Notes: a model not told the origin generated them from the sequence alone. A stretch of DNA of 64,000 bases from Parasponia andersonii (GCA_002914805.1 JXTB01000031.1:1061192-1125191), one strand, 5' to 3'; numbered from the stretch's first letter, positions 44,003 through 56,530 are shown. Made by a program: numbers and translations.

Positions 44003-45330
44003 TCACATAAAGGAACTAAGTCTCATTTGTTCTACATGATCCTTAAATTTCAATGGTGATATGCCTTTAGTCAAAGGATTAGTAATCATCAATTCAGTAC
44101 TAATGTGCTCAATAACCACTGTTTTATCTTTAACACGTTCCCTTATGGCTAAATACTTGATGTCGATGTGTTTACTTGGACTACCACTCTTGCTGTTTTT
44201 AGCTATAAATACTACTATTGAATTGTCACAGTATATCTTTAATGGCCTAGAAATTGAATCCACAATTTAAACCCAGAAATGAAACTCTTCATCCATACAC
44301 CTCGTGACATAGCCTCAAAATAAGATACGAACTCAGCTTCTATAGTGAAGTAGCAATCAAAGTTTTTTTGCACTTCTTTAAGATGCAGCTCCACCGGCAA
44401 ACATAAAAATATATCCAGAAGTTGATTTTCGAGAATCAACACAACTGGAAAAATCTGAATCGGAGTAGCCAAATACCTTCAGATTATCAGTCTATTTATA
44501 CATAAACATGTAATCTTTCGTTCCTTGCAGGTATCTCATCACTTTTTTTGCAGCTTTCTAGTGGTCAATACCTGGATTACTTTGATATCTTCCTAACATC
44601 CCAATAGAATATACAATAGCAGGTCTTGTATAGGCGTGAGCATACATAAGGCTTCCAACTGCAGAAGCATATGGAGTGTTTTGCATTTATTCCTTTTCAA
44701 AATCATTTTTCGAGCACTGTTTAAATTGAACTTGTCACCATTCACAATGGGAGCTATACTAGATGAACAATCTTTCATATGAAATATCTCTAAAACTTTA
44801 TTGATATAGGCATTTTGAGACAGTCCCAAAATATATCAAAATCTATCTCTATGTATCTTAATCCCAATGACATAAGGTGCATCATCCATATCCTTCATAT
44901 CAAAGTTTTTATAGAAAAATTGTTTCACTTCATATAGCATACCATTATCATTAGTTGTAAGTAAAATGTCATCCACGTATAGAATAAGAAAACAAACCTC
45001 ACTCCTACTAATCTTCTCGTATATACATTGATCCATGATGTTGTCTACAAAGCCAAATAAAGAGATAATATCATGAAATTTTAAATACTATTGTCAGGAT
45101 GCTTGTTTCAATTCGTATATAGATTTTTTGAGCTTGCACACCAAATGCTCACCATTACTAGAGGAAAATCTTTCTGGTTATTTCATGTAAACTTTTTCCT
45201 CTAATAATCTATTGAGAAAAGTTGTTTTCATATCCATTTGTTACAACTCTATGTCAAAATGTGCAACTAATGCCATAATGATGCAAAAGAATCTTTCTTA
45301 GATACAGAAAAAAAAAAAAAAAAAAAAAAG
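44003..45330 (-). pseudogene. copia RT-RNase H remnant
   Basis: RT: FLILYVDDILLTTND near 44960-45005 with the catalytic YVDD, then ALVINK-like AYINKVLEIFHMKDC near 44800. RNase H: EAEFVSYFEAMSRGVWMKSFISG near 44290-44350 and CDNSIVVFIAKN near 44210, then SKHIDIKYLAIRERV and TNPLTKGIS. Frameshifts separate the pieces. Confidence 0.85.
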
Positions 45331-45599
45331 GTTTCCTTATAATTGATTCCTTCCTTTTGAGTGAATCCTTTAGCAACAAGTCTTGCTTTATATCTCTCAA
45401 TATTGCCTGATGAATCTTTCTTGTTTTATAGATCTATTTACATCCAATAGCTTTTACACTATTAGGTAACTTTACAAGATCTCAAACTCTATTAGATGCC
45501 ATAAAATTTATTTCATCTTTCATAGCATTATACCATAAATTAGATTCTTTGCAATTCATAGCTTGTGAAGGTGTTTCGGGATTATTTTCAGCTCCAATG

Positions 45600-46745
45600 T
45601 CATAATTTGATTCTTACAAATACACAATATAATCACTAGAAATCACTGATTTCTTTATTATAATAGATCTTCTTAATGTTGTATCAACATTTTCTTGAGA
45701 AATATGTTGTTCAATTGGTTGTTCAACATTTTCTTGACCAACTTCATCTACTAGATTGCTTTCAGTAGTCTGTGGAACTTCAATAGTGAGTTGTTCAACA
45801 CCTAGTTGAGCATGAGAGGTATTATGAATGATAACCAATCTATCACTTGAGGTGGAAGTTTGAGTATCAATCCAAAATTGATCGCTCCCATTGATCAAGT
45901 CAATTTCAAGAAATTTTGCATTTTTTGATTCCACAATTCTAGTGTTGTGAGATAGAGAATAAAATCTGTACCTCTTGGACCTTTCAGCATATCCAATGAA
46001 ATACCCACTAATGGTCCTTTGGTCTAATTTCTTTTCTTGTGGATTGTATACTTTTACTTCAGATGGGCATTCCCAAATACGTATATGTCACAAACTTGGC
46101 TTCCAACCTTTAAATAACTCAAATAGTGCCTTAGGGACAGCCTTGTTTTGGAACTCGGTTTAATATATATACTGTCATTTTAAGAGCTTCAATCCACAAG
46201 GATGTAGAAAGCTTAGAGCTACTAAGCATACTCTGTACTATGTCCATTAATGTTCGATTCTTTCTTTCTGCAATATCATTCTGATCTCTGAAACTAGGCA
46301 TGATGTATTGGGGAACCATTCCATGCTCTCAAAGAAAATCAGCAAATAGACTAATTGCTTGTCCATTCTCAGTGTATCTATCACAATATTCTCCACCTCT
46401 ATTAGTTCTCACAATCTTAATTTGCTTTTCGCATTATTTCTCAACTTCAGCCTTAAAAACTTTAAAGGCATCCAATACTTCATTCTTATTATGTAGCAAG
46501 TAGAGATACATGTATCGTGAGTAATCATCAATAAAAGAGATGAAGTATTTCGGACCATACGAGTGCATATCTAAATATATGATCTCTAATATGTCAGTAC
46601 TCCTTTAGGCACCTTTCTTTGACTTGTTGGTCTATTTTCCCTTAATGTAGTCCACACAAGTGTTATTAAAATCAGTAAAATCTAAAGTACTAAGTACTCC
46701 ATCTTTTACCAATCTCTTAATTCTTTCTATGGAGATATATCCCAA
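45600..46745 (-). pseudogene. copia integrase and linker remnant
   Basis: The integrase C-terminal core is readable at 46131-46319 (QNDIAERKNRTLMDIVQSML, then LWIEALKMTVYILNRVP). The N-terminal core lies to about 46745 in other frames. The 45614-45934 segment is the low-complexity acidic linker before RT. Confidence 0.75.
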
Positions 46746-46748
46746 TCT

Positions 46749-47132
46749 TCAGTGCCTTAACATAGAGGAATCTTTATTCATAATACATCGTTTAACTCCA
46801 GTAGAAACATGCATTGAATTATAAGTAGTATTGTTTTGTAAATTTATTGAAAAAATACCATCAGATAAAGTACCATTTCCAACAAGGTTATTATTATAAA
46901 ACAAATTGAAAGATATTTCAGAAAATTTAAAAGTATATCCATATAGTACAAGCCTTGATACTGAAATTAAATTCCTAAAAAAACTAGGAATATAAAAAAT
47001 CTTTTCCAAATTTAAAATAAAACTACTATTTAAAACCAAACTGCATGTCCCAATAACATTCATATGTGAATGCATCTTATTTCCATAATAGATGTATTGT
47101 TCACTTTCCACTAGCTTCCTTAGGTTTCGCAT
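46749..47132 (-). pseudogene. copia protease C-terminal region
   Basis: It carries the copia pattern LEKIFYIPSFFRNLISVSRLV followed by NNNLVGNGTLSDGIF, as found between the protease active site and the GAG-pre-integrase region. The active-site part itself, just upstream near 47150-47200, is broken (NTW remnant). Confidence 0.75.
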
Positions 47133-47177
47133 ATCTTACAAAGTATTTGAAATATGGATTGTAGAAGCAGAATTAAT

Positions 47178-47980
47178 CTACCATGTGTTACAATTAATAT
47201 CAACCATATTAGATTCATAAAAACTAATGAAATTAAAATACTTTTCAAGCCATTTCTGAAATTTGGTGCAATCCTTCTTCATGTGTCTTTTCTTTTTACA
47301 GATTAAGCACTTGGATTCCTTCTTAATGTCAGATTGAGGTGGTATTTTATCTTTATCCTTCTTTTTGGCTTGTTTCTGATTCTTTCCTTGTATTGTCGTT
47401 AATGCACTTTCACCCAATTCCATTAACAATCTCCCTTCCTCTTGAACACACATAGTCATAAGTTCATTAATTGACCATTTATCCTAATATCTATTATAGG
47501 ATATTTTTAAGGGTTCATATTGTTGTGGAAGAGAATTTAAGATAAAGTGCACAAGAAAAGAGTTAGACATTTCAACCTCGAGAGTCTTTAATTGAGCCAT
47601 AATGTCTCTCATTTGCATAATATGCTCACATACACCTCTCACACTGATGAGCTTTAGAGATATAAATTTCATAATCCGGGTGCTGGCTAGTGCTTTATCT
47701 GAAGTTTCAAATTGCTCATCGATAGTTTTCAGCAATTCTTTAACATTGTCATACTGAGGCGATTAGATCACTCTCATTATTCATAAAAAGTCTTTTGGTA
47801 TGAAGTGCTGGCTTCAATCGTTGGTTTATCTTTCCTAATAGCATAATCAATATCCATAAACCCTAAATGAAGAAGAATTCTCTCTTTCCATATTTTATAA
47901 TTATCACTTTTTAAATCAGGAACATCACGTCTAATATCAAAAAAATTCGCAGATTGCATCATTGCATAAAAATTAAACAT
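47178..47980 (-). pseudogene. copia gag remnant
   Basis: It starts MFNFYAMMQSANFFDIRRDV and passes through DLKSDNYKIWKERILLHLGF, a middle section LETSDKALAST-like with SNSFLVHFILNSLPQQYEPL, and a complete CX2CX4HX4C knuckle (CLICKKKRHMKKDC) near 47265-47310. Two frame breaks. Confidence 0.85.
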
Positions 47981-48729
47981 GCTTATATATTAAAAATTGA
48001 GACTAGCTTATCAAATTTATCATGTTTTACCAATGTAAACTATTAAACATGCTTATATATTAAAACTTGCATGTGGGCTAAAGTCCTAATTCAATTAGAT
48101 CTATCTAAAATTTTATGATAAAACTATCAAATTATGTTCCTTTTTCCTAATACGTGTGGGTAAATTAAAAAATTATAATTTGATATTTTATCCCGATTAA
48201 TCATAAAAATATAATAAAAATTCCTATAGGATAAAATTTATTATATTAAATATAATTAATCACAATAAATGTCATTTACTTATATGTGATCCTAAATCAC
48301 TTAATATAATTTTACATAATTAAAGATGTTGTGGTTACTCTCTAATTAATTAAATTTATATGGATTACATAATATTCATTTTCAATTGCATGTTATCATA
48401 TAGGCAATATATACTCTAAATGAATATTATATAATTATAAACACATAAATTATAATACAAAATTGTATGTAAATTATCTAAATATACTTACAACATAATC
48501 ATAATTTAAACACATAAAATTCTGGAATGAAATTTCATAAATTTGTCAATATAATAAAAATTTCACAAATGACAAGATCATAAAATTAAATTTCTCAAAA
48601 TGATATTCATCAAATACTAAATATAGGAATATTATCATAAAGCACCAAAATTAATGAAATTATCATATTAAATTTCAGGAAAAATAAGAAAAAAAATATA
48701 TTTTTTTTTAAACAACTGGTGACCAAAAA

Positions 48730-49095
48730 TGATGTGTCGTTTTCTAACTTAAGGACTGCGTTTTTCTATATAAAAACAACAGGTCGTTTGATGACTAACA
48801 TAGAAACTGACATGTCGTTTTCCGTAAACGACAACAGCCACCAACAGAGAAAATGACATATCTTTTTTCCTAACCAGAGAGAAAACAACATGTCGTTTGA
48901 CATAAACGACGACTAAAAAGTCCTACAATAAACGACATGTCGTTTTTTAAATTTAATAAAGCAACGTATCGTTTTGCCTAACGACAAAATCAATCATTGA
49001 GCATAAATGACATGTCGTTTTTGAAGCTTAATAAATGATATGTCGTTTTTCAAAAGCGACAGAGAGCAAAAACTGAAAACTACGTGTCGTTTTTC
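48730..49095 (-). repeat. Palindromic repeat array (core ACGACATGTCGT) in the copia leader
   Basis: About ten copies of an (A)AACGACATGTCGTTTT-like motif at 48730, 48777, 48807, 48853, 48885, 48930, 48961, 49005, 49033 and 49079. The copy at 48930-48945 is a perfect self-complementary 16-mer (AAACGACATGTCGTTT); the others differ by one to three bases. Spacing is irregular, 28-50 bp. They lie between the primer site and gag. Confidence 0.85.
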
Positions 49096-49199
49096 GTCAT
49101 CTTTAACCTCCAGCCGAGTCTTTTGAACTGTTTTTGACCCGTTTCAGACCCACGTTAAACTCGACTAGTTTTTAACTCTCTATAGACCAATTTTAATGT

Positions 49200-49480
49200 T
49201 TAAAATCATAGAATTGTTAGAAAATCAGTTACCTAATGATTTCTAATCTTAATTTTTATCAAAAAATTGCAAATATGAAACTTTGAGTTTGAAAAAAGTT
49301 TCGGGTATTTGACAAAAAAATTTTGACTTGATCAGTTAATATACAAAAAGATACCTAAAGTTATATTTAATCTCATAGAAAAGTTAGAAAATCGATTTCT
49401 GAATTATTCCTAACATTAGTTTTTACTAAAAAATTCTAAATATCAAACTACAAATTTGAAAAATCAAAATGGGTATACGG
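49200..49480. repeat. Two diverged ~150-bp direct repeats in the copia leader
   Basis: The segments around 49200-49330 and 49355-49480 share phrases such as TAGAAAATC, TCTAATCTTA or TCCTAACATTAG, TTTTTA(C/T)(C/A)AAAAAATT and GGGTAT. Non-coding. Confidence 0.5.
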
Positions 49481-49525
49481 CCAAAAATTTTGCAGACTAT
49501 AAAACTTAATAAGGCAAAGGCAAAT

Positions 49526-49540
49526 CATGCTCTGATACCA
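49526..49540 (-). other. Primer binding site of the minus-strand copia
   Basis: TGGTATCAGAGCATG on the minus strand, 2 bp from the LTR end, complementary to initiator tRNA-Met. Confidence 0.9.
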
Positions 49541-49542
49541 AC

Positions 49543-49927
49543 TGATAGACTTAATATGATCTATCTATGCTATACAATAAACATATAAGATCAAAATGCA
49601 GAAATAAGCTTAAGGATCGCACGAACGTACCTTCGGCCATTGCTCTGTTTTTCTTACTATAGTTATAGTATATAACAAGGTATTAATACTCTTCTAAGCC
49701 TTATAGAATCTTACTGATAGTGTATATAATCTTTAATTTTGATTTTCAAACTTAGAGGACTAATACAAAATCATCTCTCAGTATTAATAGATATTTTCCA
49801 TCAAAACGTTTTCTCTGAGGTGGATATTGGGCAATGACTCATGTTCAATAGTTTTGTTAAAAAACTGAAGATAATTATTAATTAATTAGATACAATGGAC
49901 CATTACTAGGACAAAAAATTCCTAACA
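49543..49927 (-). repeat. 5' LTR of the minus-strand copia
   Basis: It starts TGATAGACTTAATATG and ends ATTCCTAACA, closely matching 43321-43710. Confidence 0.88.
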
Positions 49928-49932
49928 AATTT

Positions 49933-50157
49933 CACTCAATCTAAGTTAATTTCCAGCAATCAAATTTCCAGAATAAAACCTTTTCTTTGATCATCCATTG
50001 GTGCAGTTGGATGCTCCTCTATAATTGGTAATCCTAAAACAATAAATATTTGCTTAATGAATCTCCTATTCTACTTAGAGCAAAATTCGACTTTTATGTC
50101 AGAATGCTTACCATCAGCTATGACGTAATCGTATTGGTTTCTTTATACCATATTGCA
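49933..50157. repeat. Direct repeat of 43065-43290
   Basis: It shares CACTCAATCTAAGTTAATTT, CATCCATTGGTGCAG, TGGATGCTC and ATGCTTACCATCA with the segment on the other side of the copia element, though in a different order. This shows older local duplication before the insertion. No gene. Confidence 0.6.
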
Positions 50158-50777
50158 TTATGTATATGAAGTAGTATAAGTTGCCCAGTTCCTCTTTTTA
50201 TGCTTATTAGCTTTTATCGGAATACATGCCACCAAATCAGGCAACTGCCTTAATCTTGTCTCATCTAACCCCAACTTTCTAGGGGCTAGATGTGGCTGGT
50301 GGTAGAAAATCTTCTCAAAGGAGACGCATGGGACTTGACTAATAAATCATTCAAAGTTGAGCCTTGTCGTCTACCGGAATTTGATTTTGTAGCCGTGCAT
50401 ACGGCTGCCAGTTAATCTACATATATTTGGACAAGGAAAATGTTAGAACATTCAAAACATAAATAGTATAAGGAATGCAACAACAACAACAACAGAAAAT
50501 AAAAAAAAATTAGAAAAACAAAAACTAAATGAAAGAAACTTACATCTCTTCCATTACACTCTGCATCTGATCATAAAACACTCTTATATCTGGCACATTC
50601 CTAGCATTTTTGAAGAATCAATTTGTGGTTTTAAGCTAACTCAAGAACAATGGAAAGTTGTTCGGTCTTGGGAAACTTGATCTCAAGACAATCTTGGATC
50701 CAATGTTATTAAAGTTCTCTAATATAGAAACCTATACAAGAGCAAGGGGTTATACAAACGATAAATAAGTACATGTT

Positions 50778-50830
<53 letters not shown>

Positions 50831-51301
50831 AATTCATGCTTACCACTAATGCATATGAGAAGATATCAATTGATTTTGTATCCTCATCTATTGAGAGCAT
50901 CAGGTTTATAGAGATCGCAGCCCCCCAAGCATAAGTATTCACATCTTTTGAAGTGAGAAGGGGGAGATACATCACAACTACCTTATTATGGGAACTAGAA
51001 CCTATAACTATCCTAGCTATTAAAGCTTTCGTGTATCTTTCTACAGTTTCTTTGTCACTACCTTTTGGAAAATCTTCAAATGCTCTTTTGAGTGCCTTGA
51101 GGTCAATCTGCTTTTCCCTTTTACAAAGCAGTCGGGCATTTTTTATTGCCTTCGAATCAAGGCCTAGATACTTAGTTATTACACTTTCAACATTATCCTT
51201 TTCAAAACTGGTCATCGATTTCCCATCTATAGGAAGTGTGGTTGTATAAAAAATATCTTCTAGACCAAAATTAATGGTCATACCATTTACAGCACAACAT
51301 T
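50158..51301 (-). pseudogene. Plant mobile domain (PMD) protein remnant, main part
   Basis: The exon 50844-51301 on the minus strand reads CCAVNGMTINFGLEDIF, LPIDGK and later VVVMYLPLLTSKDVNTYAWG. This matches the PMD pattern: a GE-TITL-DV box, a LP-DG box, then YLPLL followed by YSWG. A donor-like GTAAGC follows the exon end. A second exon-like piece (VPDIRVFYDQMQSV, about 50544-50640) precedes another GTAAGT. The 50158-50400 piece reads SFEKIFYHQPHL, then KLGLDETRLRQLPD, the PMD VE-H-PDRVLRQFGL-type end, after stops. PMD proteins are host genes related to transposon-carried domains, with roles in silencing and development. This copy is dead. Its 5' end lies beyond the copia element at 56531-56728. 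Confidence 0.75.
50782..50825. repeat. (TA)n microsatellite
   Basis: An uninterrupted TA run of about 44 bp inside an intron of the PMD remnant. Confidence 0.95.
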
Positions 51302-51678
51302 TGTTAGAAAATAAACTTATTTGTGATTCATTAGGCCATAGATAAGTAGTTTAGTTATTTGAGCTTGTGTTGTAAGTTGAGTTTGTTTTGTTTGTGTATA
51401 ATAGCTCATAGTTCAATACCATAGTGTTTAGAGTATTCTTGTATTTGTTAGATTATATAATAAATTAGGTGATTAGTGGTTGGATGGAGCATTCTCATAT
51501 AATATAGATTCATTCTTGGAGTAATATAAATAAAGTGCTCCTCCCCTCACTTATATTAAGCTAAAAAAAGAAACAATTTAAGTAGTAATAAAAGTTCTCA
51601 TCTTCTACCAAAATTCTCTCTAGTTTCTCCCTTAGTCTCCTTAGTCTTTCTAGCCTTAAAAATCTTCTATTTTCAACA
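51302..51678 (+). repeat. 5' LTR of the copia in PMD
   Basis: It runs from TGTTAGAAAATAAACTTA to TTTTCAACA and is similar to the LTRs at 19895, 26652 and 56159. Confidence 0.88.
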
Positions 51679-52153
51679 AAATGGTATCAGAGTGAAGTTG
51701 TGAGTTCTCTTAAAATTCTAAGTATACTCTATGGTTGCAGTTTTGACTGATCTTCTATATCAGAAAAGAATTCTTAAGATTAAGCGTATTAGTTATTTAT
51801 GTCAAAACATACCATTATTATATATCAAATCAAAGAGCTTGACGAGATGAACATGCCACCATAAAAATCAGTCTAAACGGAGTCTGAACGAGTCTGAACA
51901 AGTCATCGGAAGTTTATTTCTATAAACTAAGCCAACTCACCGAGTTGAGCCGAGTCAGAGCTGTTTATGACAGCACCGTTGACTAAGCCATCAGAGTCGT
52001 TGACCACGTTGTTGACCAGACTATGACCAGCATTGCTTATGATCGAGTAGTTGACTTTGACCAAGTCGATATACTAGTCAATCGTAAGTTTTTTCGATGT
52101 TCTAGATCCAGCCTTGTAGTCGAAATTTCCAAAAGCTCACTCTGCGAAGAGTT

Positions 52154-53090
52154 ATGGCTACTGACAATTTAGCATCTGTTCAAGTTCTACCACTCCATGG
52201 TAACAACTTTGATAATTGGACGATCAAAATGAAGGTCCTTCATGGAGCACATGATGTCTAGGATATAGTGGAGAAAAACTATGAAGAGCCAAGAGATGGG
52301 GCTATACTACCCGTAACATAAAGAGATAGTTTAAAAGACTAAAGAAAGAAAGACAAAAAAGCTCTCTTCCTCATCTACCAAGCCTCAGATGACGATGGAA
52401 AATCTCAAGTACAATCTCCGCCAATGAAGCATGGGAGAAACTTCAAATCTCATACAAGGGAGAAGAAAAGGTTAAAAAAGTTTGCCTTCAAACTCTAAGA
52501 AGAGAGTTTGATTTGTTGCATATGACAGAGACTGAGTCAGTTTCTAACTACTTTTCTAGAGTTTTAACTATTTTCATTTAAATGAAAAGAAATGGAGAGA
52601 AACTAGAAAATATTACGATCATAGAAAAGATTATTTGGTCGTTAGATCAAAAATTCGAGAATATTATTACTGTCATTGAAAAATTTTAGGAGCCATGACG
52701 ATAGAATAACTCTTGGGTTCTTTACAAGCCCACAAAAAAAAAAGAAAAAGAAGATGCAAAATTTTAATGAGCAACTCCTCGAGACTTAACTCAAAAAGAA
52801 AGAAAAGGATTTCAGTAGTAGAAGAGGTCGTGGCCAAGGAAGAGGTCACGAACATAGAAAATGAGGAAGATGATGCTTCAACAACAATATGAAAATGAAG
52901 ATAGAAGAGAAAGCTCGACAAGAGCTCATGGAAAAGGTAGCCCACGGCATTGACATGACAAGTCCTAAATCAAGTGTCACAGTTATCAAAGATATGGTCA
53001 TTACACTTTTGAATGCAAAGCTCTAAAGAAGGTGCAAAAGAAAGCCAACAATGTCGGAGATAAAAGACAAGAGAAAGATATGTTATTATT
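52154..53090 (+). pseudogene. copia gag remnant
   Basis: It starts MATDNLASVQVLPLHGNNFD and continues NWTIKMKVLHGAHDV. Later pieces read [15 protein letters not shown], and a decayed zinc knuckle (CHSYQRYGHYTFEC) lies at about 52975-53015. Several stops, for example at the end of HGAHDV. Confidence 0.8.
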
Positions 53091-53099
53091 AGCATACAA

Positions 53100-54175
53100 G
53101 GAGACTAATGAGTGCCAAGAAAATATATGGTACCTTATAACAGTGCAAGCAATCATATGTGTAGAAGAAAAGTTATGTTCGTAGAGTTTGACGAGTCGGT
53201 GTCTAGGAATGTTTCATTGGGAGATGACTCCAAGGCAGCAGTAAAGGGCAAAGGTAAAATTCTCATACACTTAAGAAATAGAGAATATCAGTTTATTCCA
53301 AACATTTACTACGTGCCTAACATGAAGAGTAATATCTTGAGTGTTGGCCAACTCTTAGAAAAAGGCTATGATATTCACATGAAAGAAAATAGTCGTTCTT
53401 TAAGAGATAATAGAAACAAGTTAATCACCAAAATGACAATGACAAGAAACAAAATGTTCTTGTTTCACATTCAAAATGACGTAACAAAGTGTCTAAAGGC
53501 TTGCTACAAAGATTTATCATGGCTTTGGCATCTACAGTTTGGACATCTCAATTTTGGGGGTCTAAAATTATTAGCAAAGAAGGAGATGGCTCGAGGTCTA
53601 CCCTTTATCAGTCAACCAGACTAATTATGTGAGGATGCTTATTGGGAAATCAATTCAGAAGAAGTTTTCTAAGAGAATCGAGTTGCTGATCCCATAAAAT
53701 GCTTGAGCTCATACATACCGATGTGTGTGGTCCAATAAGACCAAGTTCTCTCAGTAAGAGTAACTACTTTCTCCTTTTCATTGATGACTTTTCAAGAAAT
53801 ACCTGGGTTTATTTCTTGAAGGAGAAATCAGAAGTGTTCTAAAAATTCAAGAAGTTCAAGGCACTCGTTGAAAAGGAAAGTGGCCGAAGTATAAAAGCAA
53901 TGAGATCTGATAGAGAAGGAGAATTCACATCCTATGAGTTTCAAAAGTATTATGAAGACAATGGCATTCATCATCCTTTAATAGTACCAAGATCTCTACA
54001 ACAGAATAGTATTGCAGAAAGAAAGAATAGAATAATCCTTGACATCACTAGAAGCATACTCAAGAGTAAAGGAATGTCGAAGGAGTTTTGGGTTGAAGCT
54101 GTAGCATATGTAGTTTACCTATCAAATCACTCTCCAACAAGAAGCGTATGGAGAAGGATGCCATAAGAAGCTTAG
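53100..54175 (+). pseudogene. copia protease-integrase remnant
   Basis: The protease active site reads YNSASNHMC where DSGASNHMC is expected (53130-53160), so the catalytic Asp is lost. Then come FIPNIYYVPNMKSNILSVG, LWHLQFGHLNFGGL (about 53520), the integrase core ([14 protein letters not shown] near 53775; SDREGEFTS near 53905) and ERKNRIILDITRSI with FWVEAVAYVVYLSN to 54170. Confidence 0.85.
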
Positions 54176-54229
54176 AGTAGAAGAAAGCCTGGAATCTCTC
54201 ACCTAAGAGTGTTTGGAAGTATAGCTTAT

Positions 54230-56150
54230 GCTCACCTGCCCGATGAAAAGAGATTGAAGCTCGACGATAACAGTGAGAAGTTTGTCTAAATCAGCTACAA
54301 CTCTAACTCAAAAGGCTACAAGCTCTACAAGCCAAGCAATTACAAGACCATTATCAATCGCAATATGGAGTTTGACAAAGAAAGAACCTAGAAATTGCAC
54401 ACACAAGAGGGAAATTATGATTTCTTACCATACATTAAAGAAGAAAGTGAGCAACAAAGAGTGGAGCAAGTAAGAGAAGAACCGCAAAAGCCTATTACCC
54501 CACCTACTTCACCAATAACAAGCATTCATCAAAAAAAAATACTAAGATCATCTTCAAGTATAGTTCAAGTGAAAGGGTACCAAGATTAAGGAGTTTATAA
54601 GAGATATATGAGGTGACTAGAATCAAAATGACTTGACTCTCTTTTGCCTCCTTACTGATTATGAACCATTAAACTTTGATGAAGTTGTTCAAAGTAAAAA
54701 ATTGCGAGATGTGATGGATAAAGAAATAAAGACGATCACAAAGAATGATACATGGGAGCTTGCTACACTTTCCAAGGAGTACAAAGTAATCGGTGTGAAA
54801 TGGGTTTACAAGGCTAAAAAGAATGCTAATGGAGAAGTAAAGAGATATAAGACAAGATTGGTCGCGAAGGGATACAGTCAAAGACAAGGCATAGACTATG
54901 ATGAGGTATTTGCTTATGTCGCTCATCTAGAAATGGTACGATTGATCATCTCATTAGCTGCTCAAAATAAATGAAAAATTAATCAAATGGACGTCGAGTC
55001 CACTTTTTTAAATGGAGTCCTTTAAGATGAAGTCTATATAGAGCAACCATCTGGATATGAGATAAAAGGACAAGAAGATAAGGTTCTAAAGTTGAAGAGG
55101 GCTATTTACGGATTAAAGTAAGTACCGAGAGCATGGAATAGCCGCATTGACAAGTACTTCCAAGATAACAACTTCATTAAATGTCCTTATGAATATGCAT
55201 TGTACATCAAAGTAAAAGATGGAGAGATCTTGATCGTATGCCTCTATATCGATGATTTGATCTTCATGGGGAGTAATCCATCTATGTTCGAAGAGTTTGA
55301 GATGGCCGACTTCGGGCTCATATGTTACTATCTCGGCATAAAAGTGATGTAAGAAGAAGATCGAATTTTCATTTCATAAGAAGGTTATGCCAAGGAAATC
55401 ATCAAGAAGTTCAAGGTGAATGATTATAAGGCTGTTAATACACCGATCAAATATAGAGTCAAACTATCAAAGTATGACAAAGGAGAAAAGGTGAATCCAA
55501 CACTCTATAGAAGCTTAGTTGGAAGTTTGCGCTACCTAACTTGCACAAGACCTAACAATCTTTATGTTGTGGGCCTGGTCAGTCATTACATAGAATCTGT
55601 AACAACCACTCACTTGAAAGTTGCCAAGAACATCCTTCGATATATTAAAGGTACAATTAACTTTGGCTTACAATATTCATCATCTAATAAATATAATCTG
55701 GTGGATTATAGTGACAGTGATTAGAGTGGAGACTTAGATGAGTGAAAGAGTACAAGTGGCTTTACATTCTTCATAGGAGACACTGCTTTTACATGAATAT
55801 CTAAGAAGTAACCAATCATCACACTTTCAAGCTGTAAAATAGAGTATGTTGCAGCTGCATCATATGTCTATCATGCAATTTGTCTAAGAAATTTGTTAAA
55901 GGAACTATGCATTCTGCAGAATTAACCTACTGAGATCTGTATTGATAATAAATCAGTAATTATTTTGGCTAAAAATCCTATCTTTCATGATAGAAGTAAG
56001 TATATCGATACATGCTACCATTACATAAGAGAATTTGTTATAAGAAAAGATGTGCAACTTATGTATGTGAAGACTCAAGACCAAGTGGTAGATATTTTCA
56101 TCAAACTACTCAAGCATGAAGATTTTCTCAAGCTATCACAAATCAAGTTT
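54230..56150 (+). pseudogene. copia RT-RNase H remnant
   Basis: RT is readable from 54633 (WELATLSKEYKVIGVKWVYK, YKTRLVAKGYSQRQGIDYDE) through CLYIDDLIF near 55240, where the box is YIDD. About 24 bp present in the inner copia near 22660-22685 are missing here. RNase H covers 55416-56145 (SLVGSLRYLTCTRPN, LRYIKGTINFGLQYSS, DNKSVIILAKN, DRSKYIDTCYHYIRE). The RNase H region supplies the uninterrupted reference for the solo LTR insertions at 23039 and 24707. Confidence 0.85.
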
Positions 56151-56158
56151 AAAGAAGG

Positions 56159-56530
56159 TTTTAGAAAATAAACTTCTTTGTGACTCATTGAGCCATAAAT
56201 AAGTAATTTAGTTATTTGGGCTTGTGTTGTGAGTTTAACTTGTTTTATGTGTATGTGTATAATAGCCCATAGTTTAATACCCAAGTTTCTAGAGTATTCT
56301 TGTATTTACTAGTTTATATAATTAATTAGGTAGTTAGTGGTTGGATGGAGTATTCTTACACAATCTAGAATCATCCTTAGAGTAGTATAAATAGAGTGCT
56401 CCTCTTGCCATTTGTATCAAACTAAAAAGGGAATTAGTAATACAAGTTCTCATCTTCTACTAAAATTCTCTCTAGTTTCTTCCTTAGTATCCTTAGTCTT
56501 TCTAGACTTAAAAATCTCTTATTTCCAATA
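56159..56530 (+). repeat. 3' LTR of the copia in PMD
   Basis: It starts TTTTAGAAAATAAACTTC, where the terminal TG is mutated, and ends TTTCCAATA. Confidence 0.85.

Larger units (their letters stand above)
43321..49927 (-). mobile_element. Full-length Ty1/copia element, minus strand
   Basis: The element is flanked by perfect AATTT duplications (43316-43320 and 49928-49932). In minus-strand order it has 5' LTR 49543-49927, primer site TGGTATCAGAGCATG at 49526-49540, a ~1.5-kb leader with a palindromic repeat, gag, protease, integrase, RT, RNase H, polypurine tract at 43711-43721 and 3' LTR 43321-43710. Domain order confirms Ty1/copia. Many stops and a 22-base A run near 45308-45330 show it is decayed. 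Confidence 0.92.
51302..56530 (+). mobile_element. Full-length Ty1/copia element inserted in the PMD gene
   Basis: A 5229-bp element with LTRs 51302-51678 and 56159-56530, primer site TGGTATCAGAGT at 51682-51693 and a decayed polypurine tract (AAAGAAGG, 56151-56158). Flanks are ACATT (51297-51301) and GCATT (56531-56535), a 5-bp duplication with one change. It belongs to the same family as the inner copia at 19895-27003 and still has the gag that copy lacks. Many stops. Confidence 0.9.

Noticed and set aside
48730-49095. CRISPR-like array
   Set aside because: Repeats are short palindromes with irregular spacing and decay, in a plant retrotransposon leader; no cas genes and no constant repeat-spacer length.
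50709-50850. C-terminal YIYIYIYI tail of the PMD reading
   Set aside because: It is encoded by a TA microsatellite after a donor-like GTAAGC, so it is intron read-through, not protein.
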